Positions 1 through 7,661 of a DNA stretch of 36,226 bases are shown one piece after another. Numbering within the stretch: position 1 is the stretch's first letter; each line of letters starts with the position of its first letter. This DNA comes from an uncultured Sphingomonadales bacterium (GTDB lineage: Bacteria > Pseudomonadota > Alphaproteobacteria > Sphingomonadales > Sphingomonadaceae). Where the stretch lies: the NCBI GenBank assembly GCA_903911985.1, contig CAIWFP010000043.1, forward strand, positions 1-36,226. The letters are read 5' to 3'. The notes under the pieces were generated by a model. The model was given only the letters and a program-made list of their open reading frames with translations. It made no database searches and was not told the origin of the DNA. Both the position numbers and the translations under genes were made by a program.

Positions 1-4
1 GAGC

Positions 5-25
5 GCGAGGGGGTAACCCCCTCGC
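5..25 (-). terminator. GC-rich hairpin downstream of uvrC
   Basis: A perfect 9-bp inverted repeat (GCGAGGGGG at 5-13, CCCCCTCGC at 17-25) with a 3-base loop lies 23 bases beyond the uvrC stop codon, reading leftward. Its position suits a transcription terminator for uvrC. The window starts too close to show whether a T-run follows on the minus strand, so a rho-independent terminator is only likely. Confidence 0.5.
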
Positions 26-48
26 ACCTATCCCTTCACCTTCCCCGC

Positions 49-2163
49 TCACCCCCCCGGATGATAAAAATCATACACCGCCCGCGCCACCGCCTCGCTC
101 ACCCCGGGGGTACGCGCCAGATCCTCCAGCGAGGCGGCGCGCACCCGGCTGGCGGTGCCGAAATGCAGCAGCAGCGCCCGTTTGCGCGCCGGGCCCACGC
201 CGGGGATCTCGTCGAGCGGCGAGGCGGTGATGGCGCGGCTGCGCTTGTCGCGGTGGGCGCCGATGGCGAAGCGGTGCACCTCGTCGCGCAGGCGCTGGAG
301 GTAGAACAGCACGGGCGAATTGGTCGGCAGGCTCTTCTCGCGCCCATCGGGGAAGTGGAATATCTCGCGCCCCTCGCGGCCATGGTGCGGTCCCTTGGCG
401 ATGCCGACCACGGCCAGGTCCTCGACGCCGATCTCCTCCAGCGCCGCCATCACCGCGCTGATCTGACCCTTGCCGCCATCGATGAGGACGAGGTCGGGCC
501 AGACGGCGCCATCCTTGCCTTGCCCCTCTTTCCCCGAGGCGCCGCGCTCGGGGTCATCCTCCACGGCGCCCTCGTTCAACAATCTGCCGAAGCGGCGGGT
601 CATCACCTCGCGCATCATGGCGAAGTCGTCATTGGTGTCGGCCTGCCTGATGTTCCACTTGCGATATTGGCCTTTCACAAAGCCCTCCGGCCCGGCCACC
701 ACCATCGCGCCCAGCGCATGGGCCCCCTGAATATGCGAGTTGTCGTAAATCTCGATCCGCTGCGGCACTTCCGCCAGTTCGAGGAACTCGGCAAGGTCGC
801 GCAGGGTCCGCGCCTTGGTGCCGGATTCGGCAAGCCGCCGCTCCAGCGCCTCGGTGGCGTTGCGGCTGGCCTGCTCGACGAGGCGTTTGCGCTCTCCCCG
901 CTGCGGGCACAGGATCTCGACCTTGCCGCCCCCGGTATTATTGGCCCCCTCCTTCAGCGCCTCGGCCAGCAGCTCCGCCTCGGGCAGGTCGCGGTCGAGC
1001 AGAATGACGCGCGGTGGCGGCACCTCCTCATAGAATTGCGCGAGGAAGGCCTGCAGCACCTCGCCCTCGTCCAGCCCCCCCTCAATCAAACCTTGCGTAT
1101 GGCTGGGGAAGAAGGCGCGGTGGCCCCAGTTCTGCCCACCACGGATAAAGAAGGCCTGGATCGCCACCTGCCCGCCCTGCGTGGCCATGGCGAAGATGTC
1201 GCCATTGGGCAGCCCCTCCGCGTTGATCGCCTGCGAGCCCTGAATGAAGGTCGCCGCGCGCAGCCGGTCACGCAGCATGGCGGCGCGCTCGAAATCGAGA
1301 GCCTCGGCGGCGGCGCTCATCTCGCCCTCGATCTCGCGCTGCACATTCTGCGATTTGCCGCCAAGAAAATCCTTCGCCTGCCGCACCAGATCGCCATAGG
1401 CCCCCTCGTCGATCCGCCCAACGCAGGGGGCCGAACACCGCTTGATCTGATAAAGCAGGCAGGGGCGGTCCCGGCGGCTCATGAAACTGTCGGTGCAACT
1501 GCGCAGCAGGAAGAGCTTTTGTAACGCGTTGATGGTGGTGTTCACGCTGCCCGCGCTGGCAAAGGGGCCATAATAATTGCCCCGCTCCCGCCGCGCCCCG
1601 CGATGTTTCATCAACCGGGGAAAGGCGGCATCATCGCGCAGCAGGATGAAGGGGAAGCTTTTGTCATCGCGCAGCAGCACATTGTAGGGCGGGCGATACC
1701 GCTTGATCAGCTGCGCCTCCAGCAGCAGCGCCTCGGCCTCTGAATTGGTGGTGACGATGGTCATCGAGCGGCACTGGCTGACCATGCGCTGTAGCCTCGG
1801 CGGCAGCCGCTCCACCTGGGTGTAATTCGCCACCCGGTTGCGCAGCGCCCGCGCCTTGCCAACATAGAGCACATCGCCCCGCGCGTCCTGCATGCGATAG
1901 ACGCCGGGGCGCAGGGGCAGCGTGGCCTGCACCTCGCGGATGGCGGCAACACCCAGTTCCAGATCCGGCGCGGAATTGCCGCGCAGGGTGGATGTGGCCC
2001 GGTCCTCGTGAAACCGCTCGTCCGAAGCGCGATCAGGGGGCACCGGATTGACCGGCGGCACAGCGGTGCCCGGGGGGGCTGGCGGAGTTCCGGAAGAAGG
2101 GGGCTTGCGGGCCATCGGCGCGGGATAGGCGATGTGTGCCCCCAAGGGGAAGCGGGAAAACAC
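49..2163 (-). CDS. uvrC: UvrABC excinuclease subunit C (UvrC)
   Basis: UvrC makes the two incisions either side of a DNA lesion in nucleotide excision repair, in the cytoplasm with UvrA and UvrB. The 704-residue product has, in order: a GIY-YIG nuclease domain (GVYRM at 87-91, LYVGKA at 99-104); four cysteines C223, C235, C243 and C247, whose spacing matches the iron-sulfur ligands of the family; a UVR (UvrB-binding) motif around 278-313; the RNase H-like second nuclease domain (YDNSHIQG); and C-terminal helix-hairpin-helix motifs (EIPGVGPARKRALL). The first ~70 residues are a proline-rich extension that UvrC proteins usually lack. The start given is a GTG with a purine-rich stretch upstream. 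An ATG 16 codons later (2115) is an alternative. The downstream receptor gene ends 38 bp from this start and reads the same way. Confidence 0.96.
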   Translation of the reverse strand: MFSRFPLGAHIAYPAPMARKPPSSGTPPAPPGTAVPPVNPVPPDRASDERFHEDRATSTLRGNSAPDLELGVAAIREVQATLPLRPGVYRMQDARGDVLYVGKARALRNRVANYTQVERLPPRLQRMVSQCRSMTIVTTNSEAEALLLEAQLIKRYRPPYNVLLRDDKSFPFILLRDDAAFPRLMKHRGARRERGNYYGPFASAGSVNTTINALQKLFLLRSCTDSFMSRRDRPCLLYQIKRCSAPCVGRIDEGAYGDLVRQAKDFLGGKSQNVQREIEGEMSAAAEALDFERAAMLRDRLRAATFIQGSQAINAEGLPNGDIFAMATQGGQVAIQAFFIRGGQNWGHRAFFPSHTQGLIEGGLDEGEVLQAFLAQFYEEVPPPRVILLDRDLPEAELLAEALKEGANNTGGGKVEILCPQRGERKRLVEQASRNATEALERRLAESGTKARTLRDLAEFLELAEVPQRIEIYDNSHIQGAHALGAMVVAGPEGFVKGQYRKWNIRQADTNDDFAMMREVMTRRFGRLLNEGAVEDDPERGASGKEGQGKDGAVWPDLVLIDGGKGQISAVMAALEEIGVEDLAVVGIAKGPHHGREGREIFHFPDGREKSLPTNSPVLFYLQRLRDEVHRFAIGAHRDKRSRAITASPLDEIPGVGPARKRALLLHFGTASRVRAASLEDLARTPGVSEAVARAVYDFYHPGG

Positions 2164-2201
2164 CGAGCCCCGCCTTCCCCCGCCCCCCTAGCTGGCCAGC
2201 C

Positions 2202-4811
2202 TCAGAAGGTCTTGCGCAGCTCCAGCGCCAACACCCGGCCCAGCGGATCGAGCAGGTCGGGCTGATAGGCCTGCGGCGTGGCACCGGTGCCATCGGTCAC
2301 GCGCTGGCGGGAATCGAGCAGATTGTTCGCCTTGAGTGTCAGCCGCGCGCCCTTGAGCACCGGCGCCGCCTTCACCAGCGATGGCCGCTGGTCAAAATCG
2401 ACAAAGGCCCGCAGGTTGAACTTGGCCAGCGCGCCAAAGCGCAGATTCGCGGCCGCCGTCGCGCCGATGGGGTCCACATGGGTGGGCGCGCTCCAGCTGC
2501 CGCCAAGGCGCAGGCCCAGCCCGCTGTAATAGAGGCCGCCATCCACCTCGATGCTCTGCCGGGCCACGCCGCCGGTATCGCCGGTGGCATCGCCGCGCAA
2601 CAGGTCGAGGCTGGGCCCGCCCTGCGCCACCAGCACCCGGTCAACGAATTGCACGGTGTGATAGATCGCCAGATTCCAGCGCCCGGGATAGTTTCCACCC
2701 CTGCCCTGCCCACCCGATGGGGCACCGGGGCGACCCGGAGGGGCCTTGGCGCGCGCCCCTTTCATTCCACCAACAGCCGCATACATCGCCCCATAGCGGC
2801 CCGCACCGGGCGGCAGGGGCTGGCCAAGGGTGCCAAACAGGTTGAAACCCCAGCGCAGCCGCGTCTCGTGCTGGCTGGCCAGATTGACCGGCCGCTCGTC
2901 AATGCTGATGATCGCCCCGTCGCTGCCGCGCGTCACCCGCCCGGGAAATGCCGCCTCGATCGCCGGGGTCAGCAAGGGAAAGCCCGAGGAGACATTGTCC
3001 GAACGATTGTCGAAATATTCCGCGATCAGGTTGGAATTGGCCAGAAACGGCAGCGTCCAGTTCACCCCCAGCTTGATGTCGTGCTCGCGCGTGGCGTGCA
3101 GCGCCGGATTGCCGCCGGTGATCATCGTCACAAGTTCGGTCTTGCCGGTGGTGAAATCGAATACCGGCTGGTTATAGTTGAACAGCTGCGGATCGCCCAG
3201 ATTGATAAAACTGGGCGCGGCCTCGCTGGTGATGAAACTGCCCTGCAGGCTCAGCTTTGGCGTTGGGTCCCAGGTTAAACCCGCGCTCCAGTTGGTCAGC
3301 CAGCCGAAATCGGAGAGCTGGTCGCCCCCGAGGCTGAGATCGAGGGTGATATCGCCCAAGGCAGCGCCAAACACCTCCTTGCGGCTGGTGATGGGCAGCA
3401 CGACATTGACCCCCACGGAGGCATCGCCGCGCTTCAGGCTCGGCACGGGGATACCGGCAGGGCCCACACCCAACTGCGAGGTGGCGCCGGTCTGGTTGCT
3501 CCAGGCGAACCCCGCCTTCACCGTCAGCGAGCTTTCGCCCGCCGGCAGGCGAATCGGATGGCCGATCAGCGTGACAAGGCTGGTCAGGCTGTTGGCATCG
3601 GTTACGGCATGCACAATTCCGGCGGGCGCCAGCGCGGGCAGCTGGCCATCGATGGCCAGCGCACCACTGGCCGCGGCACTTGCCAGCCCGGAGGTATCGG
3701 CCCGGTTGGCGCTCTCGGTAAGCACAAAGGAATGGTTGCCATCCACCGTCGCGGCCAATTGCCACAGGCCCAGCGGCTGGTTCAGCGCGGCCCCGCCCTG
3801 CACGGTGTCGGTGCGGGTAAAGCGGGTGAGCCCGCCCGGCAAGGTCCGCACCATGGATACGTTGGACGGATCGGTCAGGGTGACGGTGTTCAACCCTTCG
3901 AGGCTGTTGCCATCGGCGCGCGAGGCGGCGGCGTTGACCGTCAGCGTGCCGGGCGCGACGCCATGGCCCACCGGCATGGTCAGCGTGGCATTGCCGGAAT
4001 AATCGGCGGCACGCGCGACCAGCGTGCGATAGGCGGCGGGGTCGGGGTCACTCGCCACGCCCGGCTCGGTGCCGGAAAGCTGCGTCACATGGCGCCGCGC
4101 CTCGGTGAGCGGGCTGGTGCGGTCGGCCTTGAGATCGAGGCTGAAGCGGCGGGTCTTCATGATCCGCAGATAGCGCGCCTCCACCTTCTCGGTATCGGTA
4201 CCACCACGATCGGGCATGGAACCCTCCACCTCGATGGAGCGGCTGTTGAAGTTGTTTTTCAGAATGAAATTCACCACCCGCTGGTCGGGCGAATAGCCAT
4301 ATTTCAGCGCCACCTCCTCCGGCAGCACCTCCACCTTGCTGATCGATTCGGGCGGATAGTCGCGCAATTCGCGGAAAGAGGCGATCCGCTGGCCATTGAC
4401 CAGAATGACCGGCATGGAACCGCCCCGTCCCCGGCCGCTGTTGATTTCCGGCGCGATGGCGGCAAGCAGATCGGCAACGGAACTGACGCCGTAAGCGCCG
4501 ATATCGGCCTCTTCAAAGGTGGTGACCGGCGCCTGCGCCGCCTGCACCTGCCCCGGCATCCTGTCGCCATGAACGACGATCTCCGGCCCGGTGCCACGCT
4601 CCGCCCGCGCAATGGCATCGGCCTCGTCAGCCGCCGATGGCGGGACCGCAGCCATTGCCGCCCCCGCATCCGCCGCCGCCGCATTCACCGCCACCGAGCC
4701 GGCCAGCACCGGAGCCGTAATCGCCCCCAGACCAACACCCGACGCGCAGACCAACGCCAGATACGAAGCAAATCCGCACAGTTTCGACTTGGCATTCAAT
4801 CGACGGGTCAT
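2202..4811 (-). CDS. TonB-dependent outer-membrane receptor
   Basis: This is a 22-strand-barrel type receptor importing an unknown ligand across the outer membrane with TonB/ExbBD energy. The 869-residue product begins with a signal peptide (MTRRLNAKSK then a hydrophobic stretch). A TonB-box-like EIVVHGDR follows, then a plug domain (VADLLAAIAPEI, VILVNGQRI, ISKVEVLPEEVA), and a long barrel ending in ELRKTF with the terminal Phe typical of outer-membrane proteins. A longer reading from 4934 is open, but the ATG at 4811 has an AAAGG ribosome site and begins exactly at the signal peptide, so it is preferred. The plug differs clearly from the two receptors later in the window, so this is a separate receptor subfamily. 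It sits between uvrC and infA in otherwise housekeeping surroundings. No ligand can be inferred. Confidence 0.9.
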   Translation of the reverse strand: MTRRLNAKSKLCGFASYLALVCASGVGLGAITAPVLAGSVAVNAAAADAGAAMAAVPPSAADEADAIARAERGTGPEIVVHGDRMPGQVQAAQAPVTTFEEADIGAYGVSSVADLLAAIAPEINSGRGRGGSMPVILVNGQRIASFRELRDYPPESISKVEVLPEEVALKYGYSPDQRVVNFILKNNFNSRSIEVEGSMPDRGGTDTEKVEARYLRIMKTRRFSLDLKADRTSPLTEARRHVTQLSGTEPGVASDPDPAAYRTLVARAADYSGNATLTMPVGHGVAPGTLTVNAAASRADGNSLEGLNTVTLTDPSNVSMVRTLPGGLTRFTRTDTVQGGAALNQPLGLWQLAATVDGNHSFVLTESANRADTSGLASAAASGALAIDGQLPALAPAGIVHAVTDANSLTSLVTLIGHPIRLPAGESSLTVKAGFAWSNQTGATSQLGVGPAGIPVPSLKRGDASVGVNVVLPITSRKEVFGAALGDITLDLSLGGDQLSDFGWLTNWSAGLTWDPTPKLSLQGSFITSEAAPSFINLGDPQLFNYNQPVFDFTTGKTELVTMITGGNPALHATREHDIKLGVNWTLPFLANSNLIAEYFDNRSDNVSSGFPLLTPAIEAAFPGRVTRGSDGAIISIDERPVNLASQHETRLRWGFNLFGTLGQPLPPGAGRYGAMYAAVGGMKGARAKAPPGRPGAPSGGQGRGGNYPGRWNLAIYHTVQFVDRVLVAQGGPSLDLLRGDATGDTGGVARQSIEVDGGLYYSGLGLRLGGSWSAPTHVDPIGATAAANLRFGALAKFNLRAFVDFDQRPSLVKAAPVLKGARLTLKANNLLDSRQRVTDGTGATPQAYQPDLLDPLGRVLALELRKTF

Positions 4812-5065
4812 GGGAAACCTTTTCAGGACTTGGTGCCCCGCCGTGGCGCAGGCCGCGCTCCGTGGCAATCCCGGCACGGGTAACATTTTGTCGCCGGCGC
4901 ATGACAGCCTCGGGACGAAAACGCCAAAGTGCATGGCGCATCGCGGCGATTACGCCAAGTCTTTCCTTTTTCGCGATCGCCCGCTATGGGCCTCCCGCGA
5001 AACCCATATTTTGGCCCCCCAGTTACTGGCCTCCCACTTAACTGGCAAAGAACCGAACAGGCGGA

Positions 5066-5314
5066 ATGGCAAAAGAAGAACTGCTAGAGATGCGCGGCAC
5101 GGTGGTCGAACTCCTGCCCAACGCGATGTTTCGCGTGCGGCTGGAGAATGATCACGAGATCCTCGGCCACACTGCCGGCAAGATGCGCAAGAATCGCATC
5201 CGCGTGCTGGTGGGCGATGAAGTCCTCGTGGAGCTGACCCCCTACGACCTGACCAAGGGCCGCATCACCTATCGCTTCATGCCCGGTCGCGGCGGGCCCG
5301 GACAATTTGGGTGA
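5066..5314 (+). CDS. infA: Translation initiation factor IF-1
   Basis: IF-1 binds the ribosomal A site during initiation. The 82-residue product starts MAKEELLEMRGTVVE and has the S1/OB-fold core (FRVRLENDHEILGHTAGKMR, then RIRVLVGDEVLVELTPYDL), ending in KGRITYRF, all characteristic of the family. The usual length is about 72 residues. The extra tail (MPGRGGPGQFG) lies partly in a 17-bp repeat that continues past the stop codon. An AGGCGGA ribosome site lies just upstream. It is divergent from the receptor gene across ~250 bp and leads into maf, so infA-maf-RNase-yacG is probably one transcription unit. Confidence 0.97.
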   Translation: MAKEELLEMRGTVVELLPNAMFRVRLENDHEILGHTAGKMRKNRIRVLVGDEVLVELTPYDLTKGRITYRFMPGRGGPGQFG

Positions 5315-5350
5315 TGGGACAATTCGGTTGATGGGCCAGTTTGGATGACC
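5301..5350 (+). repeat. 17-bp imperfect tandem repeat at the infA/maf joint
   Basis: GACAATTTGGGTGATGG (5301-5317) is followed by GACAATTCGGTTGATGG (5318-5334) and a weaker third copy (5335-5350). The first copy encodes the last residues and stop of infA, and the third contains the maf start codon. The repeat spans the whole intergenic gap, so the spacing between the two genes grew by local duplication. Confidence 0.75.
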
Positions 5351-5950
5351 GCACCAGAGGCACCTACCCCCCTGCTGGTGCCGCTTCTGGTTCTGGCCTC
5401 ATCCTCGCCCCGCCGGGCCGAATTGCTCGCCCGTCTGGGGCTTGTTCCCCATCGCGTCGCCAGCCCCGATATCGACGAGACCCCGCTCCCGCGCGAGGTG
5501 CCACGCGCCTATGCCCTGCGGCTGGCCGAAGAAAAGGCGCGGGCGGTGGATCGGGCCCCGGGCGAAGTGGTGCTGGCGGGCGATACCACCGTGGCGCTGG
5601 GCCGCCGCATTCTCGCCAAGGCCGAGAGCGAGGCCGATGTCGCGGCCATGGTCAGCCAGCTTTCCGGGCGCCGCCACTGCTGCATTTCGGCGGTGGCCAC
5701 CATTGATGCCACCGGACAGCTGCGCAGCCGGGTGAGCGAAACGATCGTCGCGTTCAAGCCGCTCTCGGCCGAGGAAATCGCCACCTATGTCGCCAGCGGC
5801 GAGGGGCTGGGCAAGGCCGGTGGCTATGCCATTCAGGGCAGGGCCGAGGCGCTGGTCCGCTTCATCTCCGGCAGCCATTCCGGCGTCATGGGCCTGCCCC
5901 TGTTTGAAACCCGCGCCCTGCTGCGCGCCTCGGGCCTGCCGCTTGGCTGA
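5345..5950 (+). CDS. maf: Maf-family nucleotide pyrophosphatase
   Basis: Maf proteins hydrolyse (d)NTPs, in this family usually dTTP/UTP or modified nucleotides, to the monophosphate and pyrophosphate, and are tied to house-cleaning and septum arrest. The 201-residue product has the signature SSSPRRAELL (19-28), DIDETP (42-47) and AGDTTVALG (78-86, with the catalytic Asp at 80), and the later GYAIQGRAE and HSGVMGLP motifs. Length is normal. The ATG lies 30 bp after the infA stop, inside a tandem repeat, with only a weak GATGGG ribosome site. The stop overlaps the proposed TTG start of the next gene, indicating translational coupling. Confidence 0.93.
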   Translation: MTAPEAPTPLLVPLLVLASSSPRRAELLARLGLVPHRVASPDIDETPLPREVPRAYALRLAEEKARAVDRAPGEVVLAGDTTVALGRRILAKAESEADVAAMVSQLSGRRHCCISAVATIDATGQLRSRVSETIVAFKPLSAEEIATYVASGEGLGKAGGYAIQGRAEALVRFISGSHSGVMGLPLFETRALLRASGLPLG

Positions 5951-7028
5951 TCCCGCCCCGCCCGATTCCCTGCCCCTTGGCCCGCCCTTTGGCCCGCCCT
6001 TTGGCCCGCCCACCGGCCCGCCCCCTGGATTTGAATGGCAGATCGAGGAGGGCATCGGCGAGGATCGCGCCCTGTTGATCCACCATGGCGAGGCGATTGC
6101 CGCCCGGCTCGACTGGCCCGGCGGCCTGAGTGCGGGGCAGGTCGAGGACGCGCGCCTCATCTCCCGCGCCGCCGGGGCTACGCGCGGCACCATGCGCTTT
6201 GCCTCTGGCGAGGAGGCGCTGGTCGACAGCCTGCCCCGCGACGCCAGCGAGGGGGCACCGCTGCGCGTCATCGTCACCCGCTCGGCGATTCGCGAAGGCG
6301 GCGCCCATGGCCCGGCCCGCAACAAGCTGGCCCATTGCCGCCCCACAAAGGAGGCGCCGTGCCCCGCCCCGTCCCTCGCCCGGCAGCTGCGGACCGCTGG
6401 CCTTGCCCGCAATATTCCGGCGCGGGTGGTGCGGCGCTTTGCCCCCGGCCTGTGGGACGATGTCTTTGCCGAGGCATGGGATGGCACCACAGGTTTTTCC
6501 GGCGGCGGGCTGATCGTCAGCCCCACGCCCGGCATGGTGGTCATCGATATCGACGGCACCCTGCCCCCCCGCGCCTTGACCCTTGCCGCTGTGCCGGCGC
6601 TGGCCCTGACGATTGGCCGGATGGACCTTTCCGGCCCCATCGCCATCGACTTTCCCACCCTTGCCGACAAGGCCGACCGCCGCGCGGTGGATGAGGCATT
6701 GGCGAAAGCTTTGGCCCATTTTCCCCACGAGCGCACCGCGATGAACGGCTTTGGCCTGGTGCAGATCGTGGCGCGGCAAACCGGGCCGTCGCTGCCCGCG
6801 CGCATCCGGGCCAACCGCGAAGCCGCCGCCGCCCGCGCCCTGTTGCGCCGCGCCGAAGGGGTTGGCGAGGCGGGTGTGCTGCTACTCACCGCGCCGCCCG
6901 CCGTCCGCGCCGCCATCCGGCCCGAGTGGGAGGCCGATCTGGCCCGTCGCACGGGGCGGATTTTGCGCTGGCGGGATGATGCCACCCTTGCGCTGAACGG
7001 CGGATTCGCGCAGGCCATCGCCCCATGA
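5943..7028 (+). CDS. Ribonuclease E/G-family protein (short form)
   Basis: A likely endoribonuclease or RNA-binding protein of the RNase E/G family, about 361 residues from the proposed TTG start, shorter than classic RNase G. The catalytic-type segment VVIDIDG and the following IAIDFPTLADK resemble the metal-binding Asp region of RNase E/G; a GFGLVQI motif follows. The N-terminus has a run of GPPF/GPPT repeats. The TTG at 5943 overlaps the maf stop by 8 bases. An upstream ATG at 5787 lies deep inside maf and is unlikely, and there is no in-frame ATG until well into the domain, so the start is inferred. The stop overlaps the yacG start (ATGA). Confidence 0.82.
   Translation: MADPAPPDSLPLGPPFGPPFGPPTGPPPGFEWQIEEGIGEDRALLIHHGEAIAARLDWPGGLSAGQVEDARLISRAAGATRGTMRFASGEEALVDSLPRDASEGAPLRVIVTRSAIREGGAHGPARNKLAHCRPTKEAPCPAPSLARQLRTAGLARNIPARVVRRFAPGLWDDVFAEAWDGTTGFSGGGLIVSPTPGMVVIDIDGTLPPRALTLAAVPALALTIGRMDLSGPIAIDFPTLADKADRRAVDEALAKALAHFPHERTAMNGFGLVQIVARQTGPSLPARIRANREAAAARALLRRAEGVGEAGVLLLTAPPAVRAAIRPEWEADLARRTGRILRWRDDATLALNGGFAQAIAP
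5979..6026 (+). repeat. Four 12-bp tandem units encoding Gly-Pro-Pro-X
   Basis: GGCCCGCCCTTT occurs at 5979-5990 and 5991-6002, followed by GGCCCGCCCACC and GGCCCGCCCCCT up to 6026. The units are in frame and encode GPPF-GPPF-GPPT-GPPP near the N-terminus of the RNase E/G-like protein. Copy number may vary between strains without breaking the frame. Confidence 0.85.
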
Positions 7029-7228
7029 CCCGAGCCACCAGAACCTGCCCGATCTGCGGCAAACCGCGCCTTGCGGAACACACCCCCTTCTGCTCCACCC
7101 GCTGCCGCGACCGCGACCTGCTGCAATGGCTGGACGGCGGCTATGCCCTGCCCGGCCCCGCCCCGGATCCGATGGGCGATCCGGATGCGATAGAGGGGCT
7201 GCATGATCGCGGCCAGAATGATGACTAG
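7025..7228 (+). CDS. yacG: DNA gyrase inhibitor YacG (zinc-binding)
   Basis: YacG is a small zinc protein that binds GyrB and inhibits gyrase. The 67-residue product has the family's four cysteines, C8-P-I-C11 and C23-S-T-R-C27, followed by DRDLLQWLDGGY, typical of the family. The ATG overlaps the stop of the upstream RNase-like gene (ATGA), so the two are translationally coupled. The stop codon TAG is contributed by the first unit of a 14-bp tandem repeat, which suggests the C-terminus has been set by repeat expansion. Confidence 0.93.
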   Translation: MTRATRTCPICGKPRLAEHTPFCSTRCRDRDLLQWLDGGYALPGPAPDPMGDPDAIEGLHDRGQNDD

Positions 7229-7273
7229 CTAATGATGACTAGCTGATGATGACTAGCTGATGATGACTGGCTG
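7218..7273 (+). repeat. 14-bp tandem repeat, four copies, at the end of yacG
   Basis: Units ATGATGACTAGCTA (7218), ATGATGACTAGCTG (7232 and 7246) and ATGATGACTGGCTG (7260-7273) lie head to tail. The first supplies the yacG stop codon. Each copy holds a TAG or TGA in more than one frame, so the array ends translation in several frames. Confidence 0.92.
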
Positions 7274-7360
7274 ATTCCCGCTTGCCAAGCCGCCCCGCCT
7301 TCGCCATAGGCGCGCGACCAACCGCACGGACCGCGCCTTACATGGCACGGACGCGCAAAT

Positions 7361-7436
7361 GCCCGGGTAGCTCAGTTGGTAGAGCACGTGACTGAAAATC
7401 ACGGTGTCGGCGGTTCGATCCCGTCCCCGGGCACCA
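7361..7436 (+). tRNA. tRNA-Phe (anticodon GAA)
   Basis: A 76-base tRNA with acceptor arms GCCCGGG/CCCGGGC, D-arm AGCTCAGTTGGTAGAGC, anticodon stem CGTGA/TCACG around loop CTGAAAA (anticodon GAA), T-arm GGCGGTTCGATCCCGTC and an encoded CCA. It carries phenylalanine. A tyrosine integrase gene begins 225 bp downstream reading away from the tRNA, the usual layout when an island has inserted into the tRNA 3' end. No second copy of the tRNA 3' segment was seen in the window, so the other attachment site must lie outside it if it exists. Confidence 0.98.
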
Positions 7437-7479
7437 TTTTTCTTCAATAGAAACAATGGTTTAATTCTTCGGTTGACCC

Positions 7480-7603
7480 CTAGCAGCTCTGGAAACAAGC
7501 TAGCACAGTGCTAGCTCAGTCGCGCTACGCTGTCCCAAGGCTTTCATGAGCTTAACGATTTATCGATGCAGCGCTGCTACCCGGTTTAGCACATTTCTAG
7601 CAC
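7480..7603 (+). repeat. Cluster of CTAGCAC-type repeats between tRNA and integrase
   Basis: CTAGCAC occurs at 7500-7506 and 7597-7603, and its reverse complement GTGCTAG at 7508-7514. Near-copies CTAGCAG (7480-7486) and TTAGCAC (7586-7592) flank them. The middle pair forms the palindrome GCTAGCACAGTGCTAGC (7499-7515). Repeated short sites between an attachment site and its integrase gene suit arm-type integrase or excisionase binding sites. This role is inferred. Confidence 0.5.
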
Positions 7604-7661
7604 TGACCGGGCACCCCGTAGACGCTGGGTGCGCGACGAAGTTTAGGGGTATGCAAGCAGC

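Noticed and set aside
61..1524. Long open frame opposite uvrC
   Set aside because: It is antisense to a gene with clear UvrC motifs; its composition is that of a GC-rich shadow frame and no family is recognisable.
5399..7204. 601-codon leftward open frame across maf, the RNase-like gene and yacG
   Set aside because: The three rightward genes have strong family motifs and overlapping starts and stops. The leftward frame is low-complexity Arg/Ala/Gly-rich shadow.
7218..7273. Possible CRISPR-like array
   Set aside because: The units are directly adjacent with no spacers, so this is a simple tandem repeat. No repeat-spacer pattern was seen anywhere in the window.
7253..7498. Leftward 81-codon frame over tRNA-Phe
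   Set aside because: It is the familiar spurious antisense-tRNA protein (GARGRDRTADTVI...); the DNA is a tRNA gene.
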